Of a DNA stretch of 64,000 nucleotides, positions 42,544 to 49,919 are shown one piece after another. The notes under the pieces were generated by a model. That model saw nothing but the letters and a program-made list of their open reading frames with translations. It had not been told where the DNA came from and searched no databases. Position 1 is the first letter of the stretch; each line of letters opens with the position of its first letter. A program made the position numbers and the translations under genes. Source of the DNA: JAAYVZ01 sp035384965 (lineage in GTDB: Bacteria; Acidobacteriota; Thermoanaerobaculia; Thermoanaerobaculales; Thermoanaerobaculaceae); NCBI GenBank assembly GCA_035384965.1, contig DAOOJE010000006.1, positions 51,226 through 115,225 of the forward strand, read 5' to 3'.

Positions 42544-43052
42544 TGTGCGCGATGGCGTCGCGGATTTCGGACCTGATGCTGCACGGCGGACCTATCACGC
42601 TGGGGGCGTTCACCGTGCTCGTCGAGGGTCTGCCGGCGGCGCGCGTCGGCGACCTGTTCATGTGCCCCCAGTTCCTGCCGACACCCCACGTGGGCGGTCT
42701 CATCACCTGGCCGGGGGCCCTCACGGTGCTCATCAACGGGCAGCCGGCGGCGCGCCGGTCCGACATCGGACAGTGCGCGCTGATCATCCCGAACCTGGTC
42801 ATCGGCGCCAGCATGACGGTGGACATCGGTCCTGCAGCGTTCACGCCGCCGTTTCCGCCGTTCATCACCATTCCCGACGGCACGTTCTGGGGGCCGGCCT
42901 CGTGGGGGGTCGCCAACTACCTCGGCCTCGTCAATTTCTTGGTTGGGATCAACGCCCTGGCCGTCATCAACGTCGGCGGGATCGCCGTGGCCATCGCTGT
43001 CGCCGGGGCGGTGCTGGTCGCCGCGCTGTGCGTGCTGGTGGTGCCGCCATGA
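42543..43052 (+). CDS. PAAR-domain spike-tip protein with C-terminal membrane segment
   Basis: 169 residues. Residues 1-100 are a PAAR domain: ISDLMLHGGPITLGAFTVL, GLPAARVGDLFMC, GALTVLINGQPAARRSDIGQC, then IGASMTVDIG. PAAR proteins sharpen VgrG spikes and bring effectors. After a Pro/Phe-rich linker (AAFTPPFPPFITIP) come about 45 hydrophobic residues (LGLVNFLVGINALAVINVGG, then AIAVAGAVLVAALCVLVV) that could make one or two membrane helices, with no toxin domain. Effectors with such helices normally need an Eag chaperone, and a DUF1795-like gene lies in the same cluster. Start ATG overlaps the radical SAM stop and has GGGGAGG upstream. Confidence 0.92.
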   Translation: MCAMASRISDLMLHGGPITLGAFTVLVEGLPAARVGDLFMCPQFLPTPHVGGLITWPGALTVLINGQPAARRSDIGQCALIIPNLVIGASMTVDIGPAAFTPPFPPFITIPDGTFWGPASWGVANYLGLVNFLVGINALAVINVGGIAVAIAVAGAVLVAALCVLVVPP

Positions 43053-43092
43053 GATCGGGCGCGAACGCCGCGCCGGGAGGAGGGCCGTCACG

Positions 43093-43362
43093 ATGCCCCA
43101 CTGCATCTTCTGTAACCTCGAGGTCGCGCACCAGATCGCGCCGCCGCCCTCGGACCGCTCGATCTGCCTGGACTGCCTGGTGGCGTTCCGCCGCTTCGAG
43201 CTCGAGCACATGCACGAGATCGTGCAGCGCACGATGCCGCAGCGGTTCATCGACGCCCTGCGCCGGCTGCGTTCCACCGACCCGGCGCAGCTCCGCGACC
43301 CCGCCGTGCAGGAACAGCTGCGCCAGGATCTGCTGAGCGTCCAGCAGGTGATGCCGTTGTGA
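43093..43362 (+). CDS. Small Zn-ribbon-like protein of the VgrG island
   Basis: 89 residues. Two CxxC knuckles, CIFC near residue 4 and CLDC near 25, suggest one zinc ribbon; the remaining 60 residues are charged helix (FRRFELEHMHEIVQR, PAQLRDPAVQEQLRQDLL). There is no family I recognise. A GGGAGGAGGG ribosome site precedes the ATG. It lies 40 bp after the PAAR gene and 13 bp before the second radical SAM gene. Its size and place make it a possible substrate or adaptor of the modification enzymes, but no leader/core layout or repeated Cys/Thr core is visible, so this is only a guess. Confidence 0.72.
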   Translation: MPHCIFCNLEVAHQIAPPPSDRSICLDCLVAFRRFELEHMHEIVQRTMPQRFIDALRRLRSTDPAQLRDPAVQEQLRQDLLSVQQVMPL

Positions 43363-43375
43363 GGGACGGCGGGTC

Positions 43376-44524
43376 ATGGGTTGGGTGACGATCCCCAAGC
43401 CGCGCTGGTTCGAGCTCGACCGCGAGTTCAACCTGCGCCGCGATGCGGCCGTGCTGCGGGGACCGGTCGAGTGGTCCTGGGACGTCACGAACCGGTGCAT
43501 CGGCCGCTGCCTCCACTGCCTCAACCGCAGCGGCGTGCTGGCACGAGAGGAACTCTCGGACCGCGAGATGGCCGATGTCGCCCAGCAAATCGCCGCCCAG
43601 CGGCCGCTCGCCATCTGCCTGTGCGGCGGCGAGCCGCTGCTGCGTCTCGAGGCGGTGGTCGAGACGGCGAGGGTTCTGGCCGGCGCAGGGGTGTCGGTCA
43701 GCATGGTCACGACCGGCGACCTCGCCACCCCGGAAGTGGCCCGACGCGTGGCTGACGCCGGGGTGCGGCTCGTGCAGGTGAGCGTCGACGGCGCCACGGC
43801 CGCCAGCCACGAACGGCTCCGCCAGCTCCCCGGCGCGTTCGAGCGCGCTTGGGCAGCCATCGCGGCGTTCAGGGCCGCCGGGATGAGCGTCGGCGTGTCG
43901 TTCGTGCCCACCCGCCAGAGCATCGGCGAGTGGCGAGAGGTGTACGACCGCTGCCGTTCCGAGGGCGTGGCCGACCTCCGGATGCAGCCGCTCATGCCGC
44001 TCGGACAGTGCCACTTCGCGTACGAGGAGATCGCGCCGACGCCCGAGCAGTACCGACAGCTCGTCGAGGAGGTCACCGAGTTCGCGTGGGGCAACACCGG
44101 GCCGACGCGTGTGGAGTGGGGGGACCCGGTCGACCACCTCGTCCGGTTCGGGCAAGCGCTCGCGATGGTGACGCACATGCTCCACCTGACTGCCGACGGG
44201 TCGCTCGCCGTCTCGATTTACCTGCCGGTGCTGCTCGGCAACTTGCGTCGCCACTGTCTCGACGACTACTGGCAGGCCGGCCTGGGGGAGGCCTGGCAGC
44301 TCCGCCTGGTCCGGGAAATGGCGTACCGTGTGCGCTCCAACCACGACTTCGCCGCCATCCGGCCGCACCCGTTCTTCGATCTCCCGATCGATCTCGACCT
44401 CATCGACCTCGGACGCGAGGGTGTCGAGCGCCTCTCCGACACCGTGCTCGCCTTCCTCGACCGCGTCTGGCCGGCGCCCGACCGCCCCGGCAGTCCTGCC
44501 CGCTTCCAGGAGATGGCGGTATGA
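43376..44524 (+). CDS. Radical SAM protein with a cysteine-free SPASM-like C-terminus
   Basis: 382 residues. The radical SAM core has C41, C45, C48 (NRCIGRCLHC), then LCGGEPLL (SAM-binding GGE), and VSVDGATAASHERLR, as in peptide-modifying SPASM enzymes. The C-terminal third reads LHLTADGSLAVSIYLPVLLGNLRRH, which follows the usual SPASM text (pdG-x-v-x-P-C...GN) but without its cysteines. Auxiliary Fe-S clusters are therefore probably missing. The next gene is a PqqD-like protein overlapping by 4 bp (ATGA), the normal partner of RiPP-modifying radical SAM enzymes. A peptide-modifying role is inferred; the substrate is not identified. Confidence 0.88.
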   Translation: MGWVTIPKPRWFELDREFNLRRDAAVLRGPVEWSWDVTNRCIGRCLHCLNRSGVLAREELSDREMADVAQQIAAQRPLAICLCGGEPLLRLEAVVETARVLAGAGVSVSMVTTGDLATPEVARRVADAGVRLVQVSVDGATAASHERLRQLPGAFERAWAAIAAFRAAGMSVGVSFVPTRQSIGEWREVYDRCRSEGVADLRMQPLMPLGQCHFAYEEIAPTPEQYRQLVEEVTEFAWGNTGPTRVEWGDPVDHLVRFGQALAMVTHMLHLTADGSLAVSIYLPVLLGNLRRHCLDDYWQAGLGEAWQLRLVREMAYRVRSNHDFAAIRPHPFFDLPIDLDLIDLGREGVERLSDTVLAFLDRVWPAPDRPGSPARFQEMAV

Positions 44525-45369
44525 ACGCCGGAGCCCGCCCACGCTTCGATCCCGAGCGGTTTGCCTTCTTCCGCCGCGAGCTCGCCGGGTACGCTTCGGC
44601 CATCTCGCCGGGCGATCCGTCCAAGGCGCTGCGCATCCTCAACCCCACGACGATGGAGATCGCCGAGCTGTGCACCGGCCACGCCACCGTGGAGGAGATC
44701 AAGCGCCACTTCGCGGCCCGCTACGGCCAGGACCCGCACGGCCCTCTCGGCAGCCAGGTCGACGAGGCGCTGCTCATGCTTTCGCTGTACGACTTCCTTT
44801 CCCTCGAGGAAGACGGCAGCCGGAGCGAGCCCCCGCCCGGCGCGGACGGGGTACGGCGGCTCGAGGAGTGGGACTTCCTGGCGCTGAGGATGTTCCTCAA
44901 CGCTGGAGCGTTTCCGGACAAGCCGGCGCCGCCCCTCGTCCATTTCCGCCACCCGTACACGACGGTCGAGATGTACTCGGAGCTGCTGCTGCGGATGCGC
45001 CTGTTCCACTTCAGGGAGCACTTCTTCGCGCTCTGGCGCGACCGGCGTATCGAGTTCCTCGTCAGCGCCTTCGACGAGCGGCCACTGAAGCCCGTGGCCA
45101 GCCTCGCGCTCGTCGCCGGCCTGCCCGAGGTGCCGGTGAACGAGGGCGTGGCGCGCCTGTTCGAAGCCCTGGAGGCGGACCTGCGAGGGCGAGTGCACAA
45201 GCTCGAGTGGCGCACGGTGAGCGACGATGCGCAAGCGGCCGAACTCGTCCCGGTTTTCGAAGGGCTCGGTTTCCGGCTCGCGGCGAGCCTGGCCGACGAG
45301 TTCGGTCCGGGCCGCGACGAGCTCGTGTACACCCGCCCCCTCCACGTGCCCGGGGCGCCGGTGGGATAG
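44521..45369 (+). CDS. PqqD-like (RRE-type) domain fused to a GNAT-like domain
   Basis: 282 residues. Residues about 30-100 have the PqqD pattern: LRILNPTTMEIAELCTGHAT, VEEIKRHFAARYG, then VDEALLMLSLYDFLSLEE, a winged-helix fold that binds RiPP leader peptides. Residues 115-282 appear alpha/beta with strand-rich segments (RIEFLVSAFDERPLKPVASLALVA, RVHKLEWRTVSDDAQAAELVPVFEGLGF) resembling a GNAT acyltransferase, although a clear acetyl-CoA loop (QxxGxG/A) is not seen. The gene overlaps the radical SAM gene by ATGA. PqqD-like domain: fairly sure; GNAT: tentative. Confidence 0.75.
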   Translation: MNAGARPRFDPERFAFFRRELAGYASAISPGDPSKALRILNPTTMEIAELCTGHATVEEIKRHFAARYGQDPHGPLGSQVDEALLMLSLYDFLSLEEDGSRSEPPPGADGVRRLEEWDFLALRMFLNAGAFPDKPAPPLVHFRHPYTTVEMYSELLLRMRLFHFREHFFALWRDRRIEFLVSAFDERPLKPVASLALVAGLPEVPVNEGVARLFEALEADLRGRVHKLEWRTVSDDAQAAELVPVFEGLGFRLAASLADEFGPGRDELVYTRPLHVPGAPVG

Positions 45370-45381
45370 CGGAGGAGCCAC

Positions 45382-46281
45382 ATGGCCAAGGCATTCGTGG
45401 CGGGGAACATGGCTGCGGCGCAACCCTACTACCAGCGGTTTCCGCAGGAGCCGGTGGGCGGCGAGCAGTCCATTGCCATCAGCTCGGTGCACGCCTTCCC
45501 TCCCACGGCAGCGGCGCTGTTCTCGCTGCTGCGCCGGCAGTGCAGCCGCGGCGAAACCGTGCTCATCGTCGCCCACTCGAGCGAGCGGGGGGTCGCGTTG
45601 CGGCTGGTGGACGGCAGCCAGTTCGGCCTCGACGCGTCCAACGTCAATCGGTTCATGCGGGTGCTCGAGCGGCCGGCGGACCGGCGCGCCGGCGCCGAGG
45701 CCGAGCTCGTCCGCGATGCCCGGCTCGAAGCCTCCGTGGCCGCCAGCCTGCTCGCCGACATTGCCGCGGTTCGCGCGCTCGGGCTGGCCGCCGTCCACTT
45801 CCGCGGCTGCAACCTGGGGGTGTGGGAGGACACGCTCCAGACCTTTCGGCGTCTGCTCGGCTGCCAGCTCGTGACCGGTCTCGCCCTGCGCAGCGCCTAC
45901 GCCAGCCTGACCCCGACCGTGCTCGGCGGGAACGCGCAGGCGCGCGCCCGGGCGTTCGATCGCGCGCTGCAGCGCCGCTCGCAAAGCAGGACCGTGATCG
46001 AGGGAGAGGCGGGAGCCCGCTTCGGCTACCGCTACACCCTCAACCTGCAGGCCCACACCCTCTCGTTCAGCGGCGCCGTGGCCGAGTCGGCCGAGGCCGT
46101 GGCGCAGTTCATCCGGCGCCACCTGCCGGCAGCCCGGCCCCCGTACACGAGCGGGCCGCTGCCGATCCACGCCTTGCTCAACCTGGGCGACCTCGTCTAC
46201 CCTTACGAGAACGGACGCCCGAGCAGTGCCTACACGTTCCACCTCAGGAGCAGCCGGACCGGCGATGACACCTTCCCGTGA
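45382..46281 (+). CDS. Uncharacterised protein with caspase-like His/Cys pattern
   Basis: 299 residues, no signal peptide. H65 in VLIVAHSSERG follows a hydrophobic strand, and C143 in VHFRGCNLGVWEDTL follows another, about 78 residues later. This is the order of the catalytic dyad in caspase-fold peptidases (gHG...aC/gCnxG) and in DUF4347-type domains. A Gly-rich ASLTPTVLGG segment follows. The rest (ARFGYRYTLNLQAHTLSF etc.) is unassigned. GGAGGAG lies 5 bp before the ATG, 12 bp after the PqqD-like gene. In this context it could be an effector or a maturation/processing protease. The dyad is inference from spacing only. Confidence 0.65.
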   Translation: MAKAFVAGNMAAAQPYYQRFPQEPVGGEQSIAISSVHAFPPTAAALFSLLRRQCSRGETVLIVAHSSERGVALRLVDGSQFGLDASNVNRFMRVLERPADRRAGAEAELVRDARLEASVAASLLADIAAVRALGLAAVHFRGCNLGVWEDTLQTFRRLLGCQLVTGLALRSAYASLTPTVLGGNAQARARAFDRALQRRSQSRTVIEGEAGARFGYRYTLNLQAHTLSFSGAVAESAEAVAQFIRRHLPAARPPYTSGPLPIHALLNLGDLVYPYENGRPSSAYTFHLRSSRTGDDTFP

Positions 46282-46906
46282 GAGCAGACTCGCCGTCTCC
46301 GAACCGGAAGGCGAGACTGTGGAGGGGTTCCAGCTCCTGACACAGGTGGCACCTGGGCCCGAGGTGGCGCTGGTGGGGGCCGAGCAGCTCGCGGCGTGGG
46401 CACGGCACGTGCAGAGCCCGTGGGCTCATCGCCCCGGCCTCGCGAGCGTGACCGTACCGCGCCTCACCGACGACCAGTCTGGGCTCGCCTACGAGCGGCG
46501 CGGCCAGAAGGAGGCGACGGAGTTCCGCTTCGCGGGCGGCGTCCTGAGGCTCGAGCTCGCGCAGCGCGTCTACCTGTTCGAGGGGCTCTCGCCCGCGGCC
46601 CGCGAGGCCTGGCTCGCCCACGAGGCGCTTGCCCTGCGCGACCACGAGCGCGCCTTGCTGCGGCTGGAGCGTGAACTGCGACGGGATCCGGTGCTGCGCG
46701 CCGTGTTCGTCGAACGGCGCTGGTGGCAGGCCGGGTGGATCCACCAGGTGCGCGCCACGGTGCGGGAGGGCGTGGCCGCCATCTTCTGGCGCCTGGCTGC
46801 CGCCGCCTCGATGCGCCGGGACACCCAGGCGGCGTTCGCCCGGGTGGGCAGGCAGGTGGCGAGGCTCGAACGACGCGGGGCCGCGACACCCCGAGAGAAG
46901 CCGTAA
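46265..46906 (+). CDS. Uncharacterised protein with an HE-x6-HE pattern, last gene of the island
   Basis: 213 residues, soluble. LAHEALALRDHERALL gives H119-E120 and H127-E128 at an eight-residue spacing on one predicted helix; this resembles, but is not, the HExxH of zincins, and looks a little like DUF922-type HE...H motifs. The C-terminal half is helical and rich in Arg (WQAGWIHQVRATVREGVAAIFWRLAAAASM). I recognise no family. The ATG lies inside the end of the upstream gene (17-bp overlap), so it belongs to the operon. Candidate metal-binding effector or immunity protein; weak. Confidence 0.6.
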   Translation: MTPSRESRLAVSEPEGETVEGFQLLTQVAPGPEVALVGAEQLAAWARHVQSPWAHRPGLASVTVPRLTDDQSGLAYERRGQKEATEFRFAGGVLRLELAQRVYLFEGLSPAAREAWLAHEALALRDHERALLRLERELRRDPVLRAVFVERRWWQAGWIHQVRATVREGVAAIFWRLAAAASMRRDTQAAFARVGRQVARLERRGAATPREKP

Positions 46907-46943
46907 GACCGCGGCCGCCGCCAGCCCGAACACCCCGGAGCAT

Positions 46944-46975
46944 CGACGATGGGAGGGGCGACCCTCCCATCGTCG
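46944..46975 (+). terminator. Perfect 14-bp hairpin with GCGA loop after the VgrG island
   Basis: CGACGATGGGAGGG at 46944-46957, loop GCGA, then its exact complement at 46962-46975. GCGA is a GNRA-type tetraloop. It lies 38 bp after the last island gene in a 145-bp gap. No T-run follows on either strand, so it may be a terminator, an mRNA stabiliser or a protein site. Confidence 0.6.
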
Positions 46976-47051
46976 CGTCTGCACCTCCAGTCCGCTGCCG
47001 GGCCGCCCCGGCATGCTCGTGGTAGTGTGGCGGCCTGCAGGGAGGCCCGAG

Positions 47052-47561
47052 ATGATGCGCATTGCCGACACGCTGTTGCCCGAGTGGGATCAGGAGATCG
47101 CCGTTACCCGCCGCGTCGTGGAGCGAGTTCCGAACGAGAAGCTCGACTGGGCGCCGCACCCCAGGTCGTGGACGCTCCGGCAGCTCGCCACGCACCTCGT
47201 GAGCATCCCGGGGTGGATGCCTGCGACCCTCGGGCAGGACTTCCTCGACATGGCCGAGGGCGCCGCGGCCACGACCAGCACACCGGCCGCGTCCCGCGAC
47301 GAGCTGCTGCGCCGGCTCGACGAGCACACCGCGGCAGCCCGGCAGGCGCTCGCCGGCGCCGACAACGCCACGTTGCTCGCACCATGGTCGCTGCGCAACG
47401 GCGCCACCACGTACTTCACCATGCCGCGCGCCGGGGTGCTCCGCGGGTTCATCATCAGCCACATGATCCACCACCGCGCGCAGCTCGCCCTGTATCTGCG
47501 CCTGCTCGACGTCCCGGTGCCGTCGATTTACGGCCCCTCCGCGGACGAGAGCGGCTTCTGA
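47052..47561 (+). CDS. DinB-family putative metal-dependent hydrolase
   Basis: 169 residues. Four-helix DinB fold with the three metal-site histidines: H in LRQLATHLVSIPGW near residue 48, and the pair in ISHMIHHRAQLALYL near 140. DinB proteins bind Ni or Zn; many are thiol transferases or detoxification enzymes. GGAGG lies 6 bp before the ATG. It is monocistronic by position, after the hairpin. The 140 bp after it up to the convergent ppsR hold nothing recognisable. Confidence 0.88.
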   Translation: MMRIADTLLPEWDQEIAVTRRVVERVPNEKLDWAPHPRSWTLRQLATHLVSIPGWMPATLGQDFLDMAEGAAATTSTPAASRDELLRRLDEHTAAARQALAGADNATLLAPWSLRNGATTYFTMPRAGVLRGFIISHMIHHRAQLALYLRLLDVPVPSIYGPSADESGF

Positions 47562-47701
47562 CCGATCGGGCAGTTGCGGCTCTGGGCGGGTTGTTGGACC
47601 ACCAGCCCGCGTCACGCAGAAACAGTGTCTCCACGCCCAGGATCGATTCATCTGATGCTGCATTCTACTTTCGGCGGCCGGAGCGGTTGCGCGCCGTGCC
47701 G

Positions 47702-48511
47702 TCACTCTGAGCGACCCTCGCCGAGGCCGCGCAGGGCCAGGATCTCGAGCGCGACCTCCTCCACCGACTTGCCGGTCACGTCGATGCGCCGCCACCCGTT
47801 GTCGATGCACAGGATTTGCGCCCGCATGAGTTCCTCCCGGATGTCGGCGAGCGCCGCGTAGGCGGCCGGGCCCATTTGGAGGTGCTGGGCGCGCGTCCGC
47901 CGCAGCTCGGCCAGGCGCGCCGGTGTCATGAGCAGCCCAAACACCTTTTCGGGCGGCTGGGCGAGCAGCGCTGGCGGGGGCGGCACCCCCGGGACGAGCG
48001 GCACGTTGGCCGCGAACCACCCGCGGTACGCGAGGTAGAGCGTGGTCGGAGTCTTCATCGTGCGCGACACGCCGACGAGGATGATCTCGGCCCGGTCGAG
48101 CTCGTCGGTCCGCGCCCCGTCGTCGTGGCGGAAGGCGTAGTCGACGGCCTCGATCTGGCGCGAGCGGGCGGTCACGAGCTGGGCGAACAGCCCCGGTTTC
48201 TCCTGCGGCGTGATGCCGAGGGCGTGGGTCAGCCGCGCCAGCACCGGCCCCATGAGGTCCATTGCGTCGACACCCCGGCGCCGCGCCTCTTCCAGCATCA
48301 CCTGCCGGAGCTCGTTGGCGACCAGCGTGTGGATGACCAGGGAGTCACGGCCGGCGGCCTCGTTGACCACCGCCCGCACCCGCTCGGCGGTGCGCACCTC
48401 GCCGCGCCGCTCGATCGACACCGCGGCGTCGGCGAACTGGGCGAGCGCCGAGCGCGCCACCCGCTCGGCCGTCTCGCCCGTGGAGTCGGAAACCACGAAC
48501 ACCGTGAGCAT
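47702..48511 (-). CDS. ppsR: PEP synthetase regulatory kinase/pyrophosphorylase family protein
   Basis: 269 residues, the DUF299 family. These enzymes switch PEP synthetase or PPDK by ADP-dependent Thr phosphorylation and Pi-dependent dephosphorylation. Family marks: VFVVSDSTGETAERVARSAL at the start, MDLMGPVL, P-loop-like GVSRTMKTPTT near residue 155, and YLAYRGWFAANVPLVPG. ATG 48511 is chosen for GGGGAGGG 5 bp upstream; an in-frame start at 48541 is less likely. The target PEP synthetase/PPDK is not in the window. Confidence 0.95.
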   Translation of the reverse strand: MLTVFVVSDSTGETAERVARSALAQFADAAVSIERRGEVRTAERVRAVVNEAAGRDSLVIHTLVANELRQVMLEEARRRGVDAMDLMGPVLARLTHALGITPQEKPGLFAQLVTARSRQIEAVDYAFRHDDGARTDELDRAEIILVGVSRTMKTPTTLYLAYRGWFAANVPLVPGVPPPPALLAQPPEKVFGLLMTPARLAELRRTRAQHLQMGPAAYAALADIREELMRAQILCIDNGWRRIDVTGKSVEEVALEILALRGLGEGRSE

Positions 48512-48605
48512 GCCGGCCCTCCCCGGCGATAGCAATACCACGCCGCGGGCTCCGTCGCCACCGCGATCCTGGCGTACGATGGTGGCACGTCGAAGCGGGG
48601 GCGGG

Positions 48606-49478
48606 ATGGCAGGACGGCGGACGAGGCGGGGCGAGCGCGGGAGCTTCGCGGCTGCCCGGCGCAGCCTGTCGGCGTCGCTGGCGCTGCTGGCGGCGGGGCT
48701 GGCCGCGGCCGGGTGCAGCCCGGCGCCGCGAGTCGTGCCCTCGCCGCACGACCGAGCCGCCGCGGCGCTGGCGCCCCACGGCTACCACGCCTGGTGGAGC
48801 CGCATCGCCGAGGTCATGGAACAGGAACTCGGCTTCCCTCCGCTCGACACCGTGCTCGTCCTGCTCCCCCACCAGCACGCCCTCGAGCAGGAGCTGGTCC
48901 GGGACGGGATGCCGCCCGACCTCGCCCGCCAGGCGGCCAGCCGGCTCGACGCGGTGGGTCGGGCGGGCAAGGTCCTGGCCAACCAGACCTCGTTCCGGGC
49001 GCTGCCGTGGCCGCAGCGCGTCGTGGCGCTCGCCCACGAGCTGACCCACTCGGCGCAGTACTCGCTCTCGGGAGGGCGGCGGGGCGGCTCCGAGCAGTGG
49101 CTGCGGGAGGGGTTCGCGGAGTGGGTGGCGTGGCGCGTGGCGGAGGCGCTGCGAACTGCGAGCGCGGCCCGGCACCGCCGCGAGGCCCGGGCGCGGGTCG
49201 CCGAGGCGCGGCGGGCTGGCGCCTTGCCGCCGCTGGCCGAACTCCGCAGCGGGCCTGACCTGCTGGCGCAGCTCGCCCGCCACAGGAGGGCCCCGATCTA
49301 CGACCAGGCGTTCCTGGCCGCCGACCTCCTCGTCGCCGAGCACGGAATCGCCCGCGTCGTGGAGTACTTCCGCTTCTTCGCCGAGAACGACGACCGCGAG
49401 CTCAACTTCCAGCGCGCGTTCGGGGAGACCCACGCGGCGTTTTGCGCGCGCTTCGCGCGTGCCCTCGACGACCTGTAG
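48606..49478 (+). CDS. Gluzincin-type metallopeptidase-like lipoprotein
   Basis: 290 residues. Signal sequence with a lipobox (LAAGLAAAGC, Cys near 37). The zinc motif HELTH is near 145, followed about 24 residues later by EGFAEWVAW, which supplies the third ligand Glu of gluzincins (peptidase MA-like family). The protein would sit on the periplasmic side, lipid-anchored. It is divergent from ppsR; TACGAT at 48575-48580 may be its -10. An in-frame ATG (48579) inside that box is unlikely to be the start. Substrate unknown. Confidence 0.82.
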   Translation: MAGRRTRRGERGSFAAARRSLSASLALLAAGLAAAGCSPAPRVVPSPHDRAAAALAPHGYHAWWSRIAEVMEQELGFPPLDTVLVLLPHQHALEQELVRDGMPPDLARQAASRLDAVGRAGKVLANQTSFRALPWPQRVVALAHELTHSAQYSLSGGRRGGSEQWLREGFAEWVAWRVAEALRTASAARHRREARARVAEARRAGALPPLAELRSGPDLLAQLARHRRAPIYDQAFLAADLLVAEHGIARVVEYFRFFAENDDRELNFQRAFGETHAAFCARFARALDDL

Positions 49479-49481
49479 AAT
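49476..49481 (+). promoter_or_regulatory. -10-like TAGAAT before dgkA
   Basis: TAGAAT overlaps the stop codon of the metallopeptidase gene, 57 bp before the dgkA ATG. Five of six matches to the -10 consensus; no clear -35. Confidence 0.35.
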
Positions 49482-49538
49482 GCGGCCCTCGACCGCCAAG
49501 GAAAGCACCCGCCTCGCTTGCGGTCGAGGGGAGAAGCC

Positions 49539-49919
49539 ATGGTTTCCAAGCGCCTCGTCGCCACGGCCCGCCTCGACAGCTTCCGCTACGCCGCCAACGG
49601 CATCGTCGCCATGTTGCGAACCCAGCACAACGCGTGGCTGCACGCGCTCGCCACGGTCGTGGTGTGCCTCGTCGCCGCCTGGCTCGGCATCAGCAGCGCC
49701 GAGTGGTGCTGCATCGTGCTCGCCATGGTGACGGTGTGGACCGCGGAGGCGCTCAACACCGCCCTCGAGTGCCTCGCCAACGCGGTCGCGCCGTGCCCTC
49801 ACCCGCTGGTCAAAAAGGCCAAGGACGTGGCGGCCGGCGCGGTGCTGCTGGCGGCCGTCGGCTCGGCGGTCATCGGGGTGCTGATCCTGGGTCCGCGCCT
49901 GCTGGCGTGGGCGAGGTAG
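49539..49919 (+). CDS. dgkA: Diacylglycerol/undecaprenol kinase family protein
   Basis: 126 residues, the normal size for the prokaryotic integral-membrane DAG kinase. Three membrane helices, with the catalytic stretch TAEALNTALECLANAV (Glu and Asn residues near 66-75) and the downstream AKDVAAGAVLL that are diagnostic. It phosphorylates diacylglycerol or undecaprenol at the inner membrane. The ATG has GAGGGGAG upstream. The last 50 bp overlap, tail to tail, with the DsbA-like gene on the other strand. Confidence 0.95.
   Translation: MVSKRLVATARLDSFRYAANGIVAMLRTQHNAWLHALATVVVCLVAAWLGISSAEWCCIVLAMVTVWTAEALNTALECLANAVAPCPHPLVKKAKDVAAGAVLLAAVGSAVIGVLILGPRLLAWAR

Noticed and set aside
42543..42600. 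prePAAR motif upstream of the PAAR domain
   Set aside because: The A-x-R-x2-D-x3-H-like text is the first strand of the PAAR domain itself; there is no extra copy before it.
37281..46906. Complete type VI secretion system or eCIS
   Set aside because: Only VgrG and PAAR are present; no Hcp, sheath, baseplate, membrane complex or ClpV gene lies in the window.
49476..49539. Small gene between the metallopeptidase and dgkA
   Set aside because: Too short and without a ribosome site; the in-frame start at 49518 only extends dgkA by seven residues.
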